DNA of 64,000 bases from Chloroflexota bacterium (GTDB lineage: Bacteria; Chloroflexota; Anaerolineae; Aggregatilineales; Phototrophicaceae), in assembly GCA_028875245.1 (NCBI GenBank), contig JAPPEU010000073.1:1-64000 (forward strand), in the 5' to 3' direction. This document shows, piece after piece, positions 19,297 through 27,778 of the stretch. Positions within the stretch are counted from its first letter, which is position 1. Each line of letters opens with the position of its first letter. The notes under the pieces are model-generated. The model was given only the letters and a program-made list of their open reading frames with translations. It made no database searches and had not been told where the DNA came from. Position numbers and translations under genes: made by a program.

Positions 19297-19621
19297 GTTT
19301 AATCTCCTCAATCAATACCGTCGCTTGCGAAATCAATTGCATAGTTTCTGAATCCCGGCATATTCCTCCTTCTGTTCTGTTGGGCGAGGCAAGTTTCGCC
19401 CCTGCGGTTTCGGCGTTGGGCGGGCGACTTAGCAAATATCGAAATTCGCACGGGCGAACCGCCGGCCCGCCCCTGTTTACATTACGGTCAGCCAAGCCAC
19501 CCCGGCCCCTCCCCGAAGCATCAAGGAGGGGGAGCAAGACGCTGCGCGATGCAAGGTATTTTGCGTGGGCGGCGGTTATACCGCGCGTGTGTCTACAGTT
19601 TCCCTTTCGCTGTTCGTCAGC
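19297..19621. other. Gene-free stretch with REP hairpins and conserved block
   Basis: Contains REP-like hairpins (about 19382-19403 and 19450-19473) and one copy of the 130-155 bp conserved block (19471-19600). No coding frame is supported. The promoter of the transporter operon must lie in its left part but no clear boxes were picked. Confidence 0.6.
19471..19600 (+). repeat. Conserved dispersed block, copy 1
   Basis: Begins CCCTGTTTACATT, continues through a C-tract/G-tract palindrome and ends GCAAGGTATTTTGCGTGGGC...GTGTCTACAG. Two more copies at 27602-27755 and 29512-29645 share the two ends and the GATGCAAGGT-TTTTGCGTGGGCGG core. Each follows a REP hairpin. No protein is encoded consistently across copies. 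Confidence 0.75.
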
Positions 19622-20266
19622 TCATCCGACCAAATGGTCGTAATACTCCGGCGGGATTTGATGCGGCTCGCCATGCTGCAGCGCCATGTGATAAAGCTGG
19701 GCCGAAATCTCGACCATGACGGTGCAGTGAATCGCCTTGTGCAGACTGTCGCCCAGCGCCAGCATGCCGTGATTCGCCCAAACGACGGCGCGCTTGTCGC
19801 CCATCACCGCCAGCATATCGTAGCCGAATTGGCGCGAGCCGCTGGGCGCGAATGGCATGACCGGCACCGCGCCGCCGACAGTGATCAGCGTGTTGACGTG
19901 CAGAGGCGCGATCGGCTTGTGCAGGACGCCGAAGAGATTGGTGTAAACCGGCTCGGCATGCACGATGCCGAAGACCTCAGGCCGCCGTTCGTAGACCGCC
20001 AGATGCACCGGCGATTCATGCGACGGCTCGCGGAAACCGTCGATGACATTGCCCGCCAGGTCCTGCACGAGGACATCGTCCGCCGTCATCTTGTCGTAGG
20101 GGTAATCATGCGGCGTCATGAGCACATGCCCGCTTTCGGGATCGCGCAGGCTGAGGTTGCCCTGCGTCAGCGGCACGAGCCCGATACTGGCGACCAAGGC
20201 CGCGCCCTCGACGAGCTCCTGCTTTAGCGGCAACAAGTTTTCTGTGTCAGTCAGGCTGTTTGCCAT
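19622..20266 (-). CDS. Class II aldolase/adducin family protein
   Basis: 214 residues, the size of L-fuculose-/L-ribulose-phosphate-processing enzymes. Family marks: TQGNLSLRD (phosphate-binding GN), SHESPVHLAVY, GIVHAEPVYTNL, WANHGMLALGDSL. In characterised aldolases the zinc is held by a His-x-His in the HAEP region and the His of NHG; here the second His of the pair is replaced by Glu (HAE), which may alter metal binding or reaction. Start ATG 20266 with GGGAG six bases before. It lies upstream of the sugar ABC operon on the same strand and probably cleaves or epimerises the phosphorylated sugar made by the kinase at 9975-11486. Confidence 0.85.
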   Translation of the reverse strand: MANSLTDTENLLPLKQELVEGAALVASIGLVPLTQGNLSLRDPESGHVLMTPHDYPYDKMTADDVLVQDLAGNVIDGFREPSHESPVHLAVYERRPEVFGIVHAEPVYTNLFGVLHKPIAPLHVNTLITVGGAVPVMPFAPSGSRQFGYDMLAVMGDKRAVVWANHGMLALGDSLHKAIHCTVMVEISAQLYHMALQHGEPHQIPPEYYDHLVG

Positions 20267-20657
20267 TCTCGCTCCCGGATGAGCGGCGTCACGCGCCCAT
20301 GTGGCTGGATACCCGCAGATTGTACTGTTGTCAAACGAAACTGTCAAAAAAAGGGAACTTGGTAGTGTATCGAATTCGGTTGAAATTCATTTTCACCACA
20401 AAGGAAAGAAGGACACAAAGAAATTGCATATAGTCTACGTTTCTCGGTGTCCTCGGTGGTAAAGTTTTTTTGTTTCCACCGAAAGGAATACACTTCCGGA
20501 AACTTCATCAAGATGCATCGGCCGGCCAATTTGCATTCGGACGTCGATTCGCCGGGCGGCTGTTTCCCGGTTTTCGCCTCCAACCCGCCCTGCAGGCCGC
20601 AGGCTAGGCATGCACTGGCGCCTGTGCTAGCATGGCGCGATTCTGCCCGGCGCACTT
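20267..20657. other. Gene-free stretch with TIR element
   Basis: Holds the family 1 TIR element at 20361-20497. The remainder is GC-rich spacer between divergent genes with no recognisable frame. Confidence 0.6.
20361..20497. mobile_element. MITE-like element, family 1 copy A (137 bp)
   Basis: Imperfect terminal inverted repeats (GGTAGTGTATCG...TTCGGTTGAAA at left; right end reverse-complements to GGAAGTGTATTC...TTCGGTGGAAA). Flanked by 8-bp direct repeats GGGAACTT (20353-20360) and GGAAACTT (20498-20505), 7 of 8 identical. The interior is itself an inverted repeat of TTCACCACAAAGGA...GGACAC type. Copy B at 32125-32261 has the same length and a near-identical interior. No coding capacity. 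Confidence 0.85.
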
Positions 20658-21581
20658 ATGAGACGGCCTATGCTCGACCGACGGCGAATGTTCATCATTC
20701 TGATGATGATCTTTTCGGCTGCCGTCACGCCGGTGGCCATTCGCATCACGCAGGGCGAAGGCGTCCCCTCGCTTGTGATCGTGCTGGTCCGCCTGTGGCT
20801 CGTTTCCGTCGGCCTGCTGCCGGTGATTTGGCTGCGCTTCCGCGCCGAACTCTTCGCGCTGACCCGCCGCCAGGCGCTCCTGTCCGGTTTCGCCGGCTTC
20901 TGGCTGGCGCTGAACCTGCTGCTGCTCTTCGTCTCGCTGGAGTACACCAGCGTGATGATGACCAGTGTGCTGCGGCGGACGACGCCGATGTGGATCGTTC
21001 TGCCGGAGATTCTCATTTTCGGCGTGGTCTTCTCGCGCCGATTCTGGCTCAGCCTGGCGCTGACGCTGGTAGGTGTGACACTGGTCGGCTTCGGCGGGCT
21101 GAGCGCGATTGAAGCCGGCAGCGATCCCTTGTTGGGCGGCGCGCTGGCGCTCATCGGCTCGTTCTGCTTCGGCGCTTACATTCTCATCGGCCGCCAGCTG
21201 AACAATGTCATTCCGCCCCTGCTCTACAGTTTCCTCGTTTTCTTCAGCGCCGCGCTGGTCATCAGCGTCTTCGTCGCCGCCAGCGGGACGCCCGTCACCG
21301 GCTACTCGGCGTCGGGTTACCTCTGGATCCTCATCGTTACGATTCTGGCGCAGGTGATAGGCCACATCTTTATGAACTTGTCGCTGCAGTTTTTCACGGC
21401 GACAGCTATGGCCATCATCTTGCAAATCGCCGTAGTCGGCAGCGCGCTGATCGCGCTCTTCCTGTTTGGGGAGATTCCGTCGGCGGCGCAGATTCTGGGC
21501 AGCGCGCTGGTGATTTACGGCGTCATCGTCGCCAGCATCGAGCGGACGGGCGCGCGCTGGAAGCAGGGGCCGCGGGGCTGA
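20658..21581 (+). CDS. EamA/DMT-family transporter
   Basis: 307 residues, ten predicted membrane helices in two EamA repeats (first: RRMFIILMMIFSAAVTPVAIRI; second from about residue 160: LLGGALALIGSFCFGAYILIGRQ). Likely an exporter or permease of small metabolites in the inner membrane; substrate unknown. It is not closely similar to the first DMT gene at 1199-2083. ATG 20658 is used; ATG 20670 is equally possible and neither has a good ribosome binding site. Confidence 0.85.
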   Translation: MRRPMLDRRRMFIILMMIFSAAVTPVAIRITQGEGVPSLVIVLVRLWLVSVGLLPVIWLRFRAELFALTRRQALLSGFAGFWLALNLLLLFVSLEYTSVMMTSVLRRTTPMWIVLPEILIFGVVFSRRFWLSLALTLVGVTLVGFGGLSAIEAGSDPLLGGALALIGSFCFGAYILIGRQLNNVIPPLLYSFLVFFSAALVISVFVAASGTPVTGYSASGYLWILIVTILAQVIGHIFMNLSLQFFTATAMAIILQIAVVGSALIALFLFGEIPSAAQILGSALVIYGVIVASIERTGARWKQGPRG

Positions 21582-21676
21582 AGATTGGCAATACATTGCA
21601 TCTCTCATCCTCAATCATATTGCGGTAAAGTATCCTGCGACCAAAAAAGCGCCTGGATTGTAAAGGGAGAAGCTGA

Positions 21677-22951
21677 ATGAAACTCGAGACGCAAGCCATC
21701 CATGCCGGCTACGAAAGCGAGCCAACGACCAAAGCGGTCGCGGTGCCGATTTACCAGACCGTCGCTTACGAATTTGATGACGCCCAGCATGGCGCCGACC
21801 TCTTCAACCTGGCGGTGCCGGGCAATATCTACACCCGCATCATGAACCCGACCAACGATGTGCTGGAGCAGCGGGTGGCGGCGATGGAAGGCGGCGTCGC
21901 TTCGCTGGCGCTGGCGTCGGGCCAGGCGGCCATCACCTATTCGATCCTCAATCTGGCGGAAGCGGGCAACAACATCGTCACCGTGCCGCAGCTCTACGGC
22001 GGGACCTGGACGCTCTTCCGGCACATGCTGCCCAAGCTCGGCATTGAGGTGCGCTTCGCCGATGGCGACAGCCCGGAAGACCTGGCGAAACATATCGACG
22101 GCAAGACGGCGGGCGTCTTTTGCGAGTCCATCGGCAACCCGGCCGGCAACATCCCCGATATGGCGGCCATCGCCGATATGGCGCATTCCCACGGCGTACC
22201 GGTCATCGTCGACAATACCGTGCCGACGCCGGCCCTCTGCCGCCCGGTCGAGTTCGGCTGCGATATCGTGCTGCATTCGATGACGAAGTATATGGGCGGG
22301 CATGGCAACAGCATCGCCGGCATCCTCGTCGACGGCGGCATATTCGACTGGGCCAAGCACAATGAGCGCTTCTACATGTTCAGCACACCGGAGCCGAGCT
22401 ATCACGGCGTCGTCTTCACCGATGCCATGGGGCCGGCCGCCTATATCGCCCGCGCCCGCGTCGTCGCCTTGCGCAACACCGGCTCCGCGCTCAGCCCCTT
22501 CAACGCCTTCCTGGTGCTGCAAGGCTTGCAGACGCTCTCGCTGCGGATGGAGCGGCACGTGGACAACGCCATGGCCGTCGCCAAACATCTGGAAGGGCAC
22601 GATCAGGTCGAGTGGGTCACCTACCCCGGCCTGGAAAGCTCGCCCTATTACGAACTGGCGCAGAAATACACCGGCGGCAAGCCCGCGGCGCTCTTGACCT
22701 TCGGCATCAAGGGCGGTTTCGACGCCGGCGTCAAATTCTACGATGCGCTGAAGATTTTCAAGCGGCTGGTCAATATCGGCGATACCAAGTCGCTGGCGGC
22801 GCATCCGGCCTCGACCACGCACCGGCAATTGACGCCGGAAGAGCAGGTCGCCGCCGGAGTCACGCCGGAGACGATCCGCCTTTGCGTCGGCATTGAGCAC
22901 ATCGAGGACATCATGGAGGATATTGAGCAGGCGCTGGCGGCGGCGCGGTAG
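21677..22951 (+). CDS. metY: O-acetylhomoserine sulfhydrylase / aminocarboxypropyltransferase
   Basis: 424-residue PLP enzyme of the Cys/Met metabolism family; forms homocysteine from O-acetylhomoserine and sulfide in the cytoplasm. Typical start LETQAIHAGYESEPTTKA, VPIYQTVAYEFDD, IYTRIMNPTNDVLEQR, the PLP-phosphate contact ALASGQAA, Asp-Asn pocket VIVDNTVPTPAL, and the Schiff-base Lys in LHSMTKYMGGHGN (about 210). A second-half insertion relative to MetB (GGIFDW...FYMFSTPEPSYHGV) marks the MetY subgroup. Ribosome binding site AAAGGGAG precedes ATG 21677. No SAM riboswitch or S-box is visible in the 95-base leader. Confidence 0.94.
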   Translation: MKLETQAIHAGYESEPTTKAVAVPIYQTVAYEFDDAQHGADLFNLAVPGNIYTRIMNPTNDVLEQRVAAMEGGVASLALASGQAAITYSILNLAEAGNNIVTVPQLYGGTWTLFRHMLPKLGIEVRFADGDSPEDLAKHIDGKTAGVFCESIGNPAGNIPDMAAIADMAHSHGVPVIVDNTVPTPALCRPVEFGCDIVLHSMTKYMGGHGNSIAGILVDGGIFDWAKHNERFYMFSTPEPSYHGVVFTDAMGPAAYIARARVVALRNTGSALSPFNAFLVLQGLQTLSLRMERHVDNAMAVAKHLEGHDQVEWVTYPGLESSPYYELAQKYTGGKPAALLTFGIKGGFDAGVKFYDALKIFKRLVNIGDTKSLAAHPASTTHRQLTPEEQVAAGVTPETIRLCVGIEHIEDIMEDIEQALAAAR

Positions 22952-22971
22952 CCCCTAAGGTTTTGGCATTT

Positions 22972-23047
22972 GCGGGCGAGCCGCCGTCTCGCCCCTACAA
23001 CGTTCAATAAAGATATTACTGGTAGGGGTCAGACGGTGGCTGACCCG
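22972..23047. repeat. REP-like hairpin pair
   Basis: GCGGGCGAG-CCGCCGT-CTCGCCCCTACA and, 30 bases on, GGTAGGGGTCAG-ACGGTGG-CTGACCC: the two outward-facing units use different stem sequences (CGAG versus TCAG) but the same architecture and loop complement. Confidence 0.7.
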
Positions 23048-23071
23048 TTTCTATTACGCGCCGCTTCTGCG

Positions 23072-23365
23072 GGTGACCTAATAGAATCTGTTGAAGAATG
23101 CCCTCTGTTGCAGAATTGCACACATTTTCACCACAGAGGAAAGAAGGAAACACAGAGAACACAGAGACAATTTGCTGCGCTTTGTGTCGGTTTTTATTTA
23201 ATTTCTCTCGTAGAAGCAGAGTTTTCCGACACCATCGAAACGATTCTATTCAAACAGAAAACTCTGTGCCCTCTGTGAATTCTCGGTGTACTCTGTGGTA
23301 AAAGCTATACGGTGTCCGCTACAGGGAAAATCTGCGTGATTTTCAACAGACTCTAATAGGTCGCC
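23072..23365. mobile_element. TIR element, family 3 (about 294 bp)
   Basis: Left end GGTGACCTAATAGAATCTGT (continuing TGAAGAAT) matches the reverse complement of the right end, GGCGACCTATTAGAGTCTGT (TGAAAATC), over about 27 bases with few mismatches. The interior contains ACAGAG-rich inverted arms (CACCACAGAGGA... and ...TGTACTCTGTGGTAAA). Element ends are less sharply defined than in family 1; no clear duplication was found. No protein encoded. Confidence 0.65.
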
Positions 23366-23393
23366 CCTACGGATTCGTTCATTCGGAGAGGGG

Positions 23394-23819
23394 TCAGGAT
23401 TTGTCCGCCATGTATTCCAGCCTGGTCAGGCCGATTTCCCGCAGCGCCTTCCTGACCCGCTCGACATCTTTGGCATCGCGCGCGTCGCAGGTCCGCACGC
23501 AGAGCAGCCGCTCGTCCGGCTTCGCTTGACCGGCGGCCGGGCGCGTCGATACTTTCGATTTGTAGCCCAGCGCCCCGGCAATCGTCAACGCTTTCACCTG
23601 CTCCCATACGGCGTCCACGTTGCTGGCGGTCAGGTGAATCCGCCATTCGCCGGCTTCCGCACTCGGCGGCGGGGAGAGGCCCGCGCCCGCTTTCGCCTCG
23701 ATCCAGTAGACGGCCGCCAAATCCGAGGGCCGCGCCGCCGCATCGTGCAGCATGCGCGCCTTCTGCACCATCTGGATCAAATCCAGGTTCAGCTCGTCCG
23801 CTCGCTTTTCATCGTCCAC
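23394..23819 (-). CDS. Bles03/DUF1917-like protein
   Basis: 141 residues. WIEAKAG near the N-terminus, then GEWRIHLTASNVDAVWEQV, GYKSKVSTRPA and LLCVRTCDARDAKDVERVRK resemble the Bles03 family (DUF1917, sometimes labelled putative phosphothreonine-lyase domain), which is found in eukaryotes and scattered bacteria. Function is not established for bacterial members. GTG start at 23819 with GGAG six bases upstream. It follows pcm by 44 bases on the same strand and is probably co-transcribed. Confidence 0.6.
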   Translation of the reverse strand: MDDEKRADELNLDLIQMVQKARMLHDAAARPSDLAAVYWIEAKAGAGLSPPPSAEAGEWRIHLTASNVDAVWEQVKALTIAGALGYKSKVSTRPAAGQAKPDERLLCVRTCDARDAKDVERVRKALREIGLTRLEYMADKS

Positions 23820-23863
23820 GATGGCTCCGCCCTGCCGCGGGGTCTGGCGCCCGCCGCGCCCCG

Positions 23864-24574
23864 CTATTGAATGAAGGCCTGGCTGTTCACGTCGTCATCG
23901 AAACCGAATCGGCCGATCAGCGGCACAAAACGACAGCGCAGCAGTGTGCGCGAAGCGAATCTCTCGCCGCGGCGCGTGACCAGCGTCAACTCCTGCAATT
24001 CTTCATCGCCGATCGGCAGGATCATCTGCCCGCCGTGCTTGTCCAGCTGGCCGCATAAGACATTGGGCAAGCGGGGGACGGCCGCCGTCACCATGATGCG
24101 GTCGAAAGTGGCTTGATCGGGCAAGCCCTGGCTGCCATCGCCAACATAGATTTCGATATTGTTGTAACCCAAATCGCCGATGCGCCCGCCCGCCTGGTCC
24201 GCCAGCCGGCTGACGCGCTCGACGCTGTAGACATAATGGCAGAGATGGCACAAGATGGCCGTCTGGTAGCCGGAACCGGTGCCGATTTCCAGCACGGTGT
24301 GATGGGGCTTCAGCCGCAGCCGCTCGGTCATGAAGGCGACAATATACGGTTGGGAAATGGTCTGCCCTTCGCCGATGGGGGCTGGGCGGTCTTCATAGGC
24401 TTGCGGCTTGAATTCTTCAGGCAGGAAAACATGCCGCGGCATCACGCGCATCGCGTCCAAAACGCGGCGGTCGTTGATGCCGCGCTTCACCAACTGTTCG
24501 TCGACCATGCGATTCCGCCAGCGGGCATACTCCCGGGAAGTCGGCATGTACCAATCCAGACTGTCTGTGACCAC
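23864..24574 (-). CDS. pcm: Protein-L-isoaspartate O-methyltransferase
   Basis: Cytoplasmic repair enzyme that methylates isoaspartyl residues with S-adenosylmethionine. Motifs: RMVDEQLVKRGINDRRVL, MRVMPRHVFLP, EGQTISQPYIVAFMTERL (the SQP substrate loop) and SAM motif I VLEIGTGSGYQTAIL. At 236 residues it is slightly longer than the usual 205-220. The start is uncertain: GTG 24574 gives the full frame, ATG at codon 10 (MPTSREYARW) or codon 23 (MVDEQ) are alternatives, none with a strong ribosome site. C-terminal FGFDDDVNSQAFIQ is not part of the core. Confidence 0.9.
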   Translation of the reverse strand: MVTDSLDWYMPTSREYARWRNRMVDEQLVKRGINDRRVLDAMRVMPRHVFLPEEFKPQAYEDRPAPIGEGQTISQPYIVAFMTERLRLKPHHTVLEIGTGSGYQTAILCHLCHYVYSVERVSRLADQAGGRIGDLGYNNIEIYVGDGSQGLPDQATFDRIMVTAAVPRLPNVLCGQLDKHGGQMILPIGDEELQELTLVTRRGERFASRTLLRCRFVPLIGRFGFDDDVNSQAFIQ

Positions 24575-24759
24575 GTCGCATTAAAATTAGCACATCGGCT
24601 GAATATGAGCAAACCGCCGGCGGAGGCGGGCGCCTTCGATATGCCGGCTGCGCCGCGTCTCGAAATGACAGGCGCGCTGAATTATAGTTGGCGCAGTGTA
24701 TGCGCTGGCGGCGGCTTCTTGTGAAAAATGGTGCGGTAAACCCTCAAACCCCGCTCGAT

Positions 24760-26064
24760 ATGCGTCGGGTCATCCCCATCTTTACCCTCGTCTTCGTTGA
24801 CTTGCTCGGTCTGACGGTCATCCTGCCGCTGCTGCATTTGTACGCCGCGGCCTTCGGCGCCGGCCCCCTGCAAATCGCGTTGGCAGTCGCCGCTTTTCCC
24901 ATGGCGCAGTTGATCGGCGTTCCGGTGATGGGCGCGCTTTCAGATCGCTACGGGCGCAAGCCGCTGCTTCTCATCAGCCAGGTCAGCACCTGTCTCAGTT
25001 TCATATTGCTCGGCTTGGCAACATCGCTGGAGCTGGTCATCTTGTCGCGCCTGATCGACGGCCTGTTCGGCGCCAATCTTTCGACGGCGCAGGCAGCCCT
25101 GAGCGACATCACCGACGCGAGCAATCGCAGTCGCGGCCTGGGCATCACCGGCGCGGCTTTCGGCCTGGGTTTCATCTTTGGCCCGGTCATCGCCCTGCTC
25201 GCTCTGGAATTCAGCGGATCGCTGGCGGTGCCGGCATTCACGGCCGCCATTTATTCATTCGTCTCGATTCTGGTCACCGCCTTTCTCTTCAAGGAAACGC
25301 ATCCAGCGGAGAAGCGCGGGCGCGGCGAGCGACATTGGCTGGGCGCGGCTCTCACACCGCGTTTTATGCTGCGGCCGGGGCTGGGCTTGCTGCTCCTGCT
25401 GATGTTCGCCCAGCAACTCATTTTCTTCGGCTACGAGAGTTTGCTCGGCCTCTTCACCTTGACGCGGCTGGGCTTTCTCGGGCGCGGCAACGCCCTGCTG
25501 TTTCTGCTGATCGGTCTCATACTGGTGACGGTGCAGCTGCGCTATATCGGCCGCTGGAGCGCGCGGCTGGGCGACCGGCGCCTGGCCGGCCTTGCCCTGG
25601 GTTTGCTGGCGCTGGGCCTGCTCCTGACGGCGACAACGCCCGAAGCGCCCCATCCTCTGTACCTGCGTGATTTGGTGGAGCGCGACCTGCTGAGCGCGCA
25701 GCCATCGGCGACGGAAGCGCTGATCGGCGAATTGGGCATTGAACTCCCGGCCGATGCCGGCCGCGGCTTCTCCGGCGTCGTCTGGCTCATGATCGCCATT
25801 GTGCCGGTGTCGATCGGCGCTGGCTTGATCCGCCCCGCCCTCAACAGCCTGATTACACAGCGCGTGTCCACAGGCGGGTACGGGCGGGCGCTGGGCTTCA
25901 GCGCGGCGTTGGTCAGCGCGGCGAATGCGTCGGCGCCGCTGCTCGCCGGGCTAGTCTTTCAGCAGTTGGGGTCGAGCGCGCCCTTCGCCATTGGGGGTCT
26001 GCTGATGGCGGGGCTGTGTTTGTGGAGCCTCGTTTCGCTGGGACACGCCGAAAATAATCTGTAA
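24760..26064 (+). CDS. MFS exporter (TetA/MdtG-like)
   Basis: 434 residues, 12 predicted membrane helices. First helix VIPIFTLVFVDLLGLTVILP and motif A between helices 2 and 3 (GALSDRYGRKPLLL) are typical of the DHA1 drug:H+ antiporters; helix 5 contains GAAFGLGFIFGP (motif C). Between helices 10 and 11 there is an extra polar segment (about residues 310-350, YLRDLVERDLLSAQPSATEA). The ATG at 24760 is chosen because it lies immediately before helix 1; earlier in-frame GTG (24721) and TTG (24688) are possible. Substrate unknown. Confidence 0.85.
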   Translation: MRRVIPIFTLVFVDLLGLTVILPLLHLYAAAFGAGPLQIALAVAAFPMAQLIGVPVMGALSDRYGRKPLLLISQVSTCLSFILLGLATSLELVILSRLIDGLFGANLSTAQAALSDITDASNRSRGLGITGAAFGLGFIFGPVIALLALEFSGSLAVPAFTAAIYSFVSILVTAFLFKETHPAEKRGRGERHWLGAALTPRFMLRPGLGLLLLLMFAQQLIFFGYESLLGLFTLTRLGFLGRGNALLFLLIGLILVTVQLRYIGRWSARLGDRRLAGLALGLLALGLLLTATTPEAPHPLYLRDLVERDLLSAQPSATEALIGELGIELPADAGRGFSGVVWLMIAIVPVSIGAGLIRPALNSLITQRVSTGGYGRALGFSAALVSAANASAPLLAGLVFQQLGSSAPFAIGGLLMAGLCLWSLVSLGHAENNL

Positions 26065-26134
26065 CGGCGTGTCGCCGAAACGGCCGTGCTTGAGAAAGCG
26101 CGCGCTTTAGGGCTAGACAAGTCTCGCCCCTACA
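26062..26134. repeat. REP-like hairpin pair
   Basis: ACGGCGTGTCGCCGAAACGGCCG and TTAGGGCTAGACAAGTCTCGCCCCTACA, a more degenerate head-to-head pair directly after the MFS gene. It may serve as its transcription end. Confidence 0.5.
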
Positions 26135-26249
26135 GATTTCGCTATATTGCAGATGGAATCTAGCAGGATCATCAAAAAAAGAGAACGCCCTCGATGCAAG
26201 TATGATGTGGTACACTGGCGGGCAAGGCTTCGCAAAACGTGGAGGCATG

Positions 26250-26744
26250 ATGGAGCTTGAAGAGACGCTGAATATCGGCGCAATCGAGAACGCGACATTC
26301 AAGGATGCCTGGGCGGTCAGCGCGCGACCGCAAATTCAGCAGTTGATGGCCGGATCTCCTGACAATCACGTGGCGGCGATGACGCTGCTTATTCCCTGGA
26401 TGGATCAAGTCTATACAATTTCATCGGGGGCATCCAGCAAGGGCAAGACCAAACAGGTTGTCGCGACTTTTTTCCCCGAGATTGAAGGTTACGAATTAGG
26501 TCGTCTAACCGGATTCGTAATTGACCTCAAGCACATCGGATACGCCGGGAAAAAGTGCGCGCTGTTGGATTCGGTACAAACGATTAATTTAATGGGCAAC
26601 GTCGAAGTCAAACACGATCAGCGGTTTTCCAAGCCCTATACGTTGGTTGAAGATATTCTTGTGATACACCCGACGGCATTTGTCGAGCATGTCAGGGGAC
26701 AGATAGACAGGGCATTTGTCGATAAAGTTGCCAACGACGTTTAA
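26250..26744 (+). CDS. Hypothetical protein
   Basis: 164 residues, soluble by composition, no motif recognised. GGAGG at 26241-26245 precedes two consecutive ATGs (26247, 26250); the second gives better spacing. A longer frame from 26202 has no site. Base composition is lower in GC than the flanking transporter and RlmB genes, so it may be a transferred gene. Its stop overlaps that of the convergent rlmB by four bases. Confidence 0.65.
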   Translation: MELEETLNIGAIENATFKDAWAVSARPQIQQLMAGSPDNHVAAMTLLIPWMDQVYTISSGASSKGKTKQVVATFFPEIEGYELGRLTGFVIDLKHIGYAGKKCALLDSVQTINLMGNVEVKHDQRFSKPYTLVEDILVIHPTAFVEHVRGQIDRAFVDKVANDV

Positions 26745-27502
26745 GCGTGCGCCCAGCCCTCCCAGCCGCGCGCGCTCCAGGCGGAGTACAAGGCGATGGC
26801 GCCGGCCGTCGCCACGTTCAGGCTGCCGACCTCACCGCGCATCGGCAGGGTCAGCAGCAGGTCGCAGGTATCGCGCACCAGACGGCGCAAGCCTTCGCCT
26901 TCGCTGCCCATGACCAGACCGAGCGCCATGTTGAGATCGGTTTTATCCAGCGGCGGGATGTTGGGGCCGACATCCAGCCCGACCAGCCAGACATCCTGCG
27001 TTTTCAGTTCTTTCATCGCATTGACCAGGTTGGGCACCTGCGCGACGTTCGTATGCTCGACCGCGCCCGACGACGCGTTGACCACCGCCGGCGTCACCGC
27101 GACGCTGCGCCGCTCCTGAATGACGATTCCGTGAATCCCGACGGCGTCGCTGACGCGGATTAATGAGCCGACATTCTGCGGATCTTTCAGCAGGTCGAGC
27201 AGCAAAATGAAGGGCTTTTCGCGACGGCGGGCGGCGTGCGTGAGGATATCTTCCAGGTCGCAATATGGATAGGAACCGACCCGCAGCGCCAGGCCCTGAT
27301 GATTGCCATTATTCGCCAGGTCATCCAGGATGCGCCGCTGTACGCGCTGCACCGGCACATTGAACTCCTCGGCCATGCTCATGGCATCGCCGACCGAGCC
27401 GCGTTTTTCGGCGCGCTCGTGGATCATCAGCGCGTCTATTTTGCGCCGGCCGGCGCGCATCGCTTCGATAACCGCCCAATGTCCGTAAAGAAATTCAGGC
27501 AT
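26741..27502 (-). CDS. rlmB: 23S rRNA (guanosine-2'-O)-methyltransferase RlmB (SpoU/TrmH family)
   Basis: 253 residues. N-terminal substrate-binding part (EFLYGHWAVIEAMRAGRRK) and SPOUT knot domain with motif 1 LLLDLLKDPQNVGSLIRVSDAVG, motif 2 GLVMGSEGEGLRRLV and motif 3 LPMRGEVGSLNVATAGAIAL (each typical of the family). It 2'-O-methylates a guanosine in 23S rRNA (G2251 in E. coli numbering) using SAM; relatives can act on other RNAs, so target is by family only. ATG 27502. Confidence 0.9.
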   Translation of the reverse strand: MPEFLYGHWAVIEAMRAGRRKIDALMIHERAEKRGSVGDAMSMAEEFNVPVQRVQRRILDDLANNGNHQGLALRVGSYPYCDLEDILTHAARRREKPFILLLDLLKDPQNVGSLIRVSDAVGIHGIVIQERRSVAVTPAVVNASSGAVEHTNVAQVPNLVNAMKELKTQDVWLVGLDVGPNIPPLDKTDLNMALGLVMGSEGEGLRRLVRDTCDLLLTLPMRGEVGSLNVATAGAIALYSAWSARGWEGWAHA

Positions 27503-27525
27503 CAGACTGCCGCCCTATGCGTCGC

Positions 27526-27607
27526 CTGTAGGGGCAACATACTATGTCGCCCGTTCCCGGCACGATCGTTGGTACTGCCGGCGGGCAATCTGACAGGTCG
27601 CCCCTGT
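27526..27607. repeat. REP-like hairpin pair
   Basis: TGTAGGGGCAACATACTATGTCGCCC and CGGGCAATCTGACAGGTCGCCCC flank 40 bases of spacer; the right unit runs directly into the conserved block at 27602. Confidence 0.6.
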
Positions 27608-27755
27608 TTACATTGAGGGCGGCAAAGCCCACCCCCCGGCCCTTCCCGCCACCTCTATGGCGGGCATCCGACGAGTCAGGGAGGGGGAGAAAAACGCGTC
27701 GCGGCGCAAGGTATTTTGCGTGGGCGGCGGTTTCATCGTGCATGTGTCTACAGAT
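27602..27755 (+). repeat. Conserved dispersed block, copy 2
   Basis: Same ends and core as copies at 19471-19600 and 29512-29645: CCCTGTTTACATT, C/G palindrome (here enlarged by an extra GGCGGG...CCCGCC-type stem), GCAAGGTATTTTGCGTGGGC, TGTGTCTACAGAT. Confidence 0.75.
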
Positions 27756-27778
27756 AACGCCATTCATGTGGCATTCCC

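Larger units (their letters stand above)
22952..23393. other. Gene-free stretch with REP pair and TIR element
   Basis: Contains a REP pair (22972-23047) followed by the family 3 TIR element (23072-23365), both non-coding. Nothing else was recognised. Confidence 0.65.

Noticed and set aside
20604..21614. 336-codon minus-strand frame
   Set aside because: Antisense to a clear EamA transporter; composition (Gln/Arg/Asp-rich) is typical of shadow frames.
21582..21676. SAM riboswitch before metY
   Set aside because: The 95-base leader has no S-box helices or conserved core; it is too short.
21611..22900. 429-codon minus-strand frame
   Set aside because: Antisense to metY, which has all PLP-enzyme motifs.
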